From NCBI GenBank assembly GCA_020744425.1, contig JAGMUV010000006.1, forward strand, positions 372,001-436,000: 64,000 nt of DNA. Direction: 5' to 3'. The notes below the pieces were generated by a model. That model had not been told where the DNA came from. It saw only the letters and a program-made list of their open reading frames with translations, and made no database searches. The position numbers and the translations under genes were made by a program. The stretch comes from Dactylonectria macrodidyma. Its lineage: Eukaryota; Ascomycota; Sordariomycetes; Hypocreales; Nectriaceae. Shown here piece by piece: positions 58,763 through 64,000 of this stretch (position 1 is its first letter; every line of letters begins with the position of its first letter).

Positions 58763-59981
58763 TTACCGAGACTCCTTCATCTCCATTTCCGCCACGGCGG
58801 GCTCGTCGCGTGACACTGGTAGGTAGTCGGCCGGCGGCTTCTTGCTCTGCATGTGGCGGTCCTTGGCCCAGCCGTAGAGGGCGCTGCCGCCGAGGATGAG
58901 CATCATGCTGCCCGCGCGGTCGGCCGTCAGCGTCTCGCCCAGCAGGACGATGGCGAGCGAGCTCTGCGCGACGCCGCGCGCGGCCGTGACGATCATGTGC
59001 GTCGTCGGGCTGGTGACGGAGATTTGCATAAACGTGGCGATGGTTAGTAGGAAGCCTGAGAATCCCGTGAGGACAGCAGTGCCGAGGAACTTGTTGACGC
59101 TGGGGCCCTCCTGCTCGGCGGTGGCGGACATGAGGGCGTTGATGGTCGACAGCTCGCCCGAGAGGGGCAGCAGCGGGATGTAGAAGAGGACGGCCAGGGC
59201 GTTGGACATCCAGACCATCTGCCACATGCCCTCGTCACCCTTACCCAGGAAGCGCTTGACGACGACGGACTCGACGGCGGTGGTGAAGCTAGACCCAATG
59301 CCCAGCAGGACGCCCTTACCGCTGGTCAGCATCTGGCTGTAGTCGGCCGACATGCCGGCGCCGAAGCCCGACATGACGACGGCGCACCCGGCGAGCGACA
59401 GCGGCGGGTAGTACGGGCGCGGCCGTAGCACCAGCAGCGACAGAAGGAGGGTGAAGGGTAGCAGGAGGCCGCGCGCAATCTGGTACACGGACGCGTTGAC
59501 AGAGGCGAGGCAGTACGTCTTGGCGAGGATGCCGACGAGGCGGGCCATGGTGAGGGGTAGAATGGCGACCCATGCCTACAGAAGCAGAAGTGTTAGCGAG
59601 CGAGGTCTCGGGAGGGCATCGTCATGATCTGATAAGGCTGAGAGGAGCGATAGCGGGAGGGTTGAGGGTGCAGAGCCAACAGTGTGGAGCGGTCGAATTC
59701 CGAATGGAGACATTTCGATCTAACAACGACAAACGAGAACCAGAACATACCGATTTGGGCCGCGAGAGTTGGATCCATCCGGTAAAGGTTCCAATGACGG
59801 TCAACAGCACCAGCTGGACGGTGGTCTGCAACGCGAGCAGAGTAACGGGGGCCTCGACGCCGTTGAGGGCCGACTTGGACAAGATGGTGCTCCAGATGGC
59901 ACACGACGAGTGGAAGAGCACCGTCAACGTCACCCGCATGCGCGTCGGCGGCGGCGATTCGGGCGCTGTACTGACGGCCAT
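58763..59981 (-). CDS. SLC35-type nucleotide-sugar / triose-phosphate transporter
   Basis: 347-residue multi-pass (about 10 helices) transporter of the drug/metabolite superfamily. Exons 59981-59751 and 59575-58763; the 175-nt intron is long for this window. The start at 59981 gives MAVSTAPESPPPTRMRV before the first helix. Features: SALNGVEAPVTLLALQTTVQ in helix 2, KTYCLASVNASVYQIARGLLLPF, LAGCAVVMSGFGAGMSAD, SSFTTAVESVVVKRFL, and HMIVTAARGVAQSSLAIVLLGE near the end, as in the SLC35C/GDP-sugar transporter group. It should move a nucleotide sugar into the Golgi in exchange for the nucleoside monophosphate. The position between a glycosyltransferase-like and a pyruvyl transferase-like gene, all on one strand, supports supply of the donor for that pathway. 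Confidence 0.9.
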
Positions 59982-61737
59982 GATAGCGAGCGTATGGGTG
60001 GTGCAAACGAACGAGCGAGCGAGAGAGAGATGGAAGGGGAAGCGGTTTCGGACACAGAACACAGCAGAGAAAGACAAAGGAGGGGACGAACGTTTGGACA
60101 GACGAAGTTGTATCCGCGGAACAAATTATGCTTTGAATCAAATCGTTCGTCTGTCTGTCCCCCAGCCAAGACCTACAAACTTGTAGGGGGGTAGGGGGGG
60201 TAAAGAGAGGCCAGGGCATGGATGGGTCAAGGCAATTACATAACCCCGAAAGGGGGGGCGTATGAGACGTGCCGGATGGACGCTGCGCAAGGTAAGAGTG
60301 CGCTGGTATGGGACTTAGGTGTCGCCGCTACAGGCTACTGGGTGCACTACAGCAGTAACAAGGTCAGTCATCCCGCCATTGCAGCCGCCACAAATACAGG
60401 GGGAGGGGGGGTGCGTGTGTGTCCGGCATGCATGCATCCCCCGAGCTGGGAAGCAAAAAAAGAAGAGGGTCTGAGAAGAAGAACGCCCATCATCATTTAG
60501 CAGTGTTGCACAGAGAGCGAGGTAAGGTATTGCGGATTCTTGCGCCATAATACGTACGCCCATTAATCTGGGACACAAGACGACGACGAGGTGGACACAT
60601 ACGCATCATCACCAAAGACACGCCACAAGTTCAAGCATTATAGGGTCCCGCGCCCCTCAAAAAAATCACCACACGGGACTGGCATGCTGACCTGTGTATT
60701 ACAGTATCGCCGATCCAGACTAGGGGGAGGTAGTAGGCGGCCCCTGTCCATCGCCTCTGTGGTTCCAGGGGGTGGAGCGCAAATGGCAAGGGTCACAAGG
60801 GGATTTTGATTGATTGCACCGAAAGTGGGAAGCCCATTCATTGCCGCCGAACAGAAAACCAAGCTTTGGTGACTTTTTTTTTTGTGGTCGAGGTTGGGGT
60901 TTGATCCAGGCCAGGCTGGCCTTGTTGGCTCTGAATTGGCCCGGCTAGGTTTGATGCGGCAGGTTATATGCCGGGTTCATCGAGGCCGGGTTCAATGAGG
61001 TCTAACCAATGCCCAGGTTCACCGAGGTTTGAGCTCAGGTTCATTCAAGGTCAGGTTATCATGTTCGCCAGGGGGGTTGTTCGGTCAGGAGCTTGTTCCT
61101 CGTTGGCTCGTCTACGCGGTTCTTCCGTCTATCGTCGAAATACAGTACCGAACTAGCCTTTGTAGCCTGTTCTATCCCGTGGAGCAACTTAACCAACATG
61201 CATAGTCCCAAGATTGCTTGCCATGCACTAATTAGCGCACTCGGCGTCATCCATCGCGCGTCATTCATCGCCGAGACCATACCATCCTTCCGAGCCCTTC
61301 TCCTCTCATGACAACACGTGGTTCTAACGGCGTGCAATGGGTGCAACGCTTGGCGTAGCAGTATACTGGGTATGGATCGACATAGTATCCGTAGCAGATG
61401 TTTGACAATTTTGATATTGATGAATTAACAGTAAAAATCTCCCGCCAGGGCCTCTGGCAGGTGCGTGCGTGCGCGCGTCGCGATGCGTGCATGCTCATAA
61501 TGTAGTAGTGTACAGGTTTTACAGTAGACGGGACCCCCCGAGTCTACTTCCAGAGTCCAAGCTGCGTTTTGAGACCATCCCGGCCTCCCAAACCCAGTCC
61601 CAAACACACCAAACCACTCAAGTCTCCCCATTCCTCATCATTGATCAATGCCATGCACCCGATTCCAGTGCCCCAAGGCTAGGCCCAGCCGGCCCGGGGC
61701 CGCAGTTGTGAAACAGTGAAACGTCAAACAGCCCAAC
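59982..61737. other. Intergenic, promoter of the SLC35-type gene
   Basis: About 1.76 kb without a recognised gene. It contains a G-rich run at 60186-60200 (six then seven G), the CAGGTTCA-type repeats at about 60971-61050, and an alternating purine-pyrimidine stretch (GTGCGTGCGTGCGCGCG) near 61461. Confidence 0.5.
60971..61050. repeat. Imperfect CCGGGTTCA/CAGGTTCA direct repeats
   Basis: Related words: CCGGGTTCATCGAGG (60971), CCGGGTTCAATGAGG (60986), CCAGGTTCACCGAGG (61013), TCAGGTTCATTCAAGG (61035) and a partial CAGGTTA after it. Irregular spacing; looks like an old, drifting minisatellite. Confidence 0.7.
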
Positions 61738-63426
61738 TTAATACAGCTCCTCGTCTCCCTCGGCGTCGTTTTCGGCGAACCACCTGCTTGCAACGTCGAG
61801 CGCGTCAGAAATGTTGTCCGTGATTCGTGTGCACTTGCAATCACGCGTCCACGTGTTGTGGAAGTTGAGGTTCTTGCCGAGCTTGCTGTCCATGAGCACG
61901 TGAGGCGTGCCGATGACAGTCGACATGATGTGTCCGTGGAGGCGGTCGGTGATGACGAATCGGGCAGAGCCCAGAAGCTCGAAGCCTGAGACGGCCTTGG
62001 CCCACGCGCGCTGGTTGACACCGTTTTCGCGCTGTTCCTCGACCTCGGGCTCCTTGTCATCACGTTTGTCGTTGCTGCTGCTAGATCCGGTGGTCTCGCT
62101 AGGATTGCTTGTTCCAGTGGTTTCGCTGGCTTCGTTGTCGTTGCTGGCTTTGGTGGTTGTGCTAGCTTCGGTGGTTGTGCTGGCTTCCTTGTCCTTATTG
62201 GATTGCTTGTCCTTGTTTTTGTTGAACTCGTTTTGGGCCGTCTCGGCTCCTTCAGATCCTTCCGGTCCGTTGATGCCAGGCGTGTCAGTAAACTTCCAGT
62301 CGACCTTGTTGTATGTAATGTTGCCAATGGCGCCCAGGTTAAGGTAGCCAGTGCCAAAGGGAATCTCCTCCGAGTCACCCTCGGCAATTTCGCCGTCCTT
62401 GCGTGCGAGAATAAGGAGGTCCCATCTACGGAAGGTTAGCAACTTTGATATTCAATGTTGGATCACGACGAACGGGGGTAGGGGTTAACAAGGTTTAGTT
62501 TAACTCACTTTTTCTCTGTGTCGGTTCGGAAGTCGGATCGGTTGCCCCACATGAAGGCAATGTCGGGGATGAGATCGGTCTCGATGCCCTCAACGTCGCC
62601 AAACTGCTCGACCAGCCAGTCGTGGCTGGGCTTGTCGCGCGCGGCGAGCTGCAGGTCGTGGTGCTTGACGAAAGACTTTCGGGTAGACTCGATGCGGTTC
62701 TCCTTAACCATGTAGATGCTCTGGGGGAAGGCTCGGACGGAGACATTGGTGTAGGTGCGGATCATCTTCATGCGCGACGGTTGGTCCTCCCAGTAGTAAT
62801 CGTTGAAGTTGCCGCCGCCGGCCATGATGATGCCGGAATGGGGTCGGTGCTCTTCGAGCCTGGCGGTGAACTTTTCGACGTCGCATCCCTTGTGCATGAA
62901 CCCTAAACGAGAGGTGTCAGTTGGTCATACAAAGAGGGAGATGGAAGGCATATGTGAAGACGAGACCACAAGGCATGCAGGCGGGGGGGAATAGATAGAA
63001 GAGAGGGAATGTCATACGGCAGGCTTCCATGGTCTCAATGCCAAGAGTAGCGAGCAACATCTGCTGGGCAGACCAGATAGCGGCATCGCCCTTGTTCTCC
63101 GTCTCGAGATAGCCCCAAATGTTGGCGTAGCGGATGCCCTTGAGGCGCTTCGAGTAGGCGTGGATCAGGCGCTGCTGCAGGTCGTTAACAATGTCCTCGC
63201 AGCCGACGCTGGGGACGGTGGTGAGGTCGTAGGAGATATCGGTGATGTTCTTGCTGTCGGGGATGATGTCGGTCGCGTTCTCGCTCCAGGTGGGATGCCA
63301 TATCGACTCTGGGATGTGGAACGTGGGCATGCCCGTGGTGCCACGGGCGATGAGGACGAGCGAGAAGGAGATGACGAGGGCCACGACGACGTACGTCAGC
63401 CGGCCAAAAGGATTACTGGACAGCAT
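61738..63426 (-). CDS. Polysaccharide pyruvyl transferase-like protein, type II membrane
   Basis: 496 residues. Pyruvyl transferases move pyruvate from phosphoenolpyruvate to a sugar, giving an acidic ketal on a glycan. Exons 63426-63018, 62902-62509 and 62425-61738; introns 115 and 83 nt, phases closing. The ATG at 63426 precedes a single helix (LTYVVVALVISFSLVLIA), so a Golgi type II topology is likely. Family features: YANIWGYLETENKGDAAIWSA, where the family has its N-x-GD motif; SGIIMAGGGNFNDYYW; VRAFPQSIYMV; ARDKPSHDWL; PDIAFMWG; then ARFVITDRLHGHIMSTVIGTP, the conserved H/R loop. Between PDIAFMWG and this loop lies an unusual ~70-residue Asp/Lys/Ser/Thr-rich insert. It groups with the glycosyltransferase-like and SLC35 genes. 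Acceptor sugar unknown; S. pombe Pvg1 is the known fungal example, acting on galactose. Confidence 0.9.
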
Positions 63427-64000
63427 CGTGCCAGATCTTGCAGAGGAGGAGGCTGCAAAGGAGAGGCTGCACACGATGTTGGGGGGAGTCTTCTCCTAAG
63501 AAGGCGGTTTGAAGAAGGGACGTTGGAAAAAGAGGTCTAGGGCAATTGTAGGCGCTGGCGGTTCTTTTTTGGCCATTTCGAGCAGCGGAGGGCGGAGAGG
63601 CGCAGGGGCGGCTGCTTGGGCCCTTGCCTTACGTAGACGGCCCACGGGTGCATGGATCATTTTCGGGGCGGGGAGTAATAAGGTACGCGGACGGTAGTGA
63701 GTTGAACCTGGGCCACTGCACTGTCAGGGCACCTACCTGGACACTCAGCAGCATCTTCTTTTTGGATGGCGCCACACCCCCCGGAATGGAGTCCAGTTAG
63801 GAAGTAGGATAGTAGGATGGATGGATGGATTTCAGCAGTAAGGTAGGGATGAATGGAGTATGGACATTCAGGGAGGGATGGAGATATGGATACTCCTAGT
63901 CGTGAGTGATCCAGTCAATCCTCACCATCAGTATCAAACATGCAACAGCACCAGCAACAAGCGCTTCCAAGCCTGGCTCTAAAAAAAAAAGGGATAGCCC
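63427..64000. other. Promoter of the pyruvyl transferase-like gene and beyond
   Basis: About 570 bases to the window edge. A GGAT tetranucleotide run lies at about 63815-63830. No coding sequence recognised. Confidence 0.5.

Noticed and set aside
1..64000. Search for tRNA, rRNA, CRISPR, IS elements and riboswitches
   Set aside because: No paired A/B-box sequences, no rRNA-like blocks, no regularly spaced repeats with spacers and no transposase motif were recognised by eye; a tRNA scan would be needed to be certain.

Overview
The window is nuclear DNA of a filamentous ascomycete, most likely a Sordariomycete of the Hypocreales/Glomerellales type. Genes carry many short GT-AG introns (about 47-115 nt) with CTAAC/CTAAT-type branch sites, Zn2Cys6 regulators and MFS transporters are abundant, and there are no operons or Shine-Dalgarno sites. 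I rebuilt the exon structures by hand; in almost every gene the splice phases close exactly. No tRNA, rRNA, CRISPR or intact transposon was recognised.

Layout. 1-835: 5' part of a cytochrome P450 running off the left edge. 2.7-3.5 kb: DJ-1/PfpI-like protein. 3.8-7.9 kb: a 1368-residue secreted mucin-like protein with a long Thr/Pro/Gly repeat. 10.4-11.5 kb: hypothetical protein. 12.3-19.6 kb: a divergent Zn2Cys6 regulator/MFS drug-efflux pair flanked by two decayed genes, an UNC93-like fragment and a TauD-like dioxygenase, both with point lesions.

19.7-37.7 kb is a carbon-use neighbourhood: two SP-family sugar porters, a PA14-bearing GH3 beta-glucosidase, a Zn2Cys6 regulator, two anion:cation-symporter-type MFS proteins and a zinc alcohol dehydrogenase, several divergently paired, with CreA-type GCGGGG/CCCCGGGG sites in the promoters.

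40.3-55.2 kb contains a four-pass membrane protein of unknown function and what looks like an aromatic peripheral pathway: CYP53-type benzoate 4-hydroxylase, a tail-anchored cytochrome b5 head-to-head with it, an aryl-alcohol-type dehydrogenase, a vanillin/benzaldehyde-type aldehyde dehydrogenase and a CTF1/Far-like Zn2Cys6 regulator. Together they could take benzyl alcohol to benzaldehyde, benzoate and 4-hydroxybenzoate.

55.8-63.4 kb carries three co-directional genes for a type II membrane glycosyltransferase-like protein, an SLC35-type nucleotide-sugar transporter and a polysaccharide pyruvyl transferase-like protein. I read these as a candidate Golgi module that makes a pyruvate-capped glycan. 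This module and the aromatic cluster are the two most interesting systems in the window.
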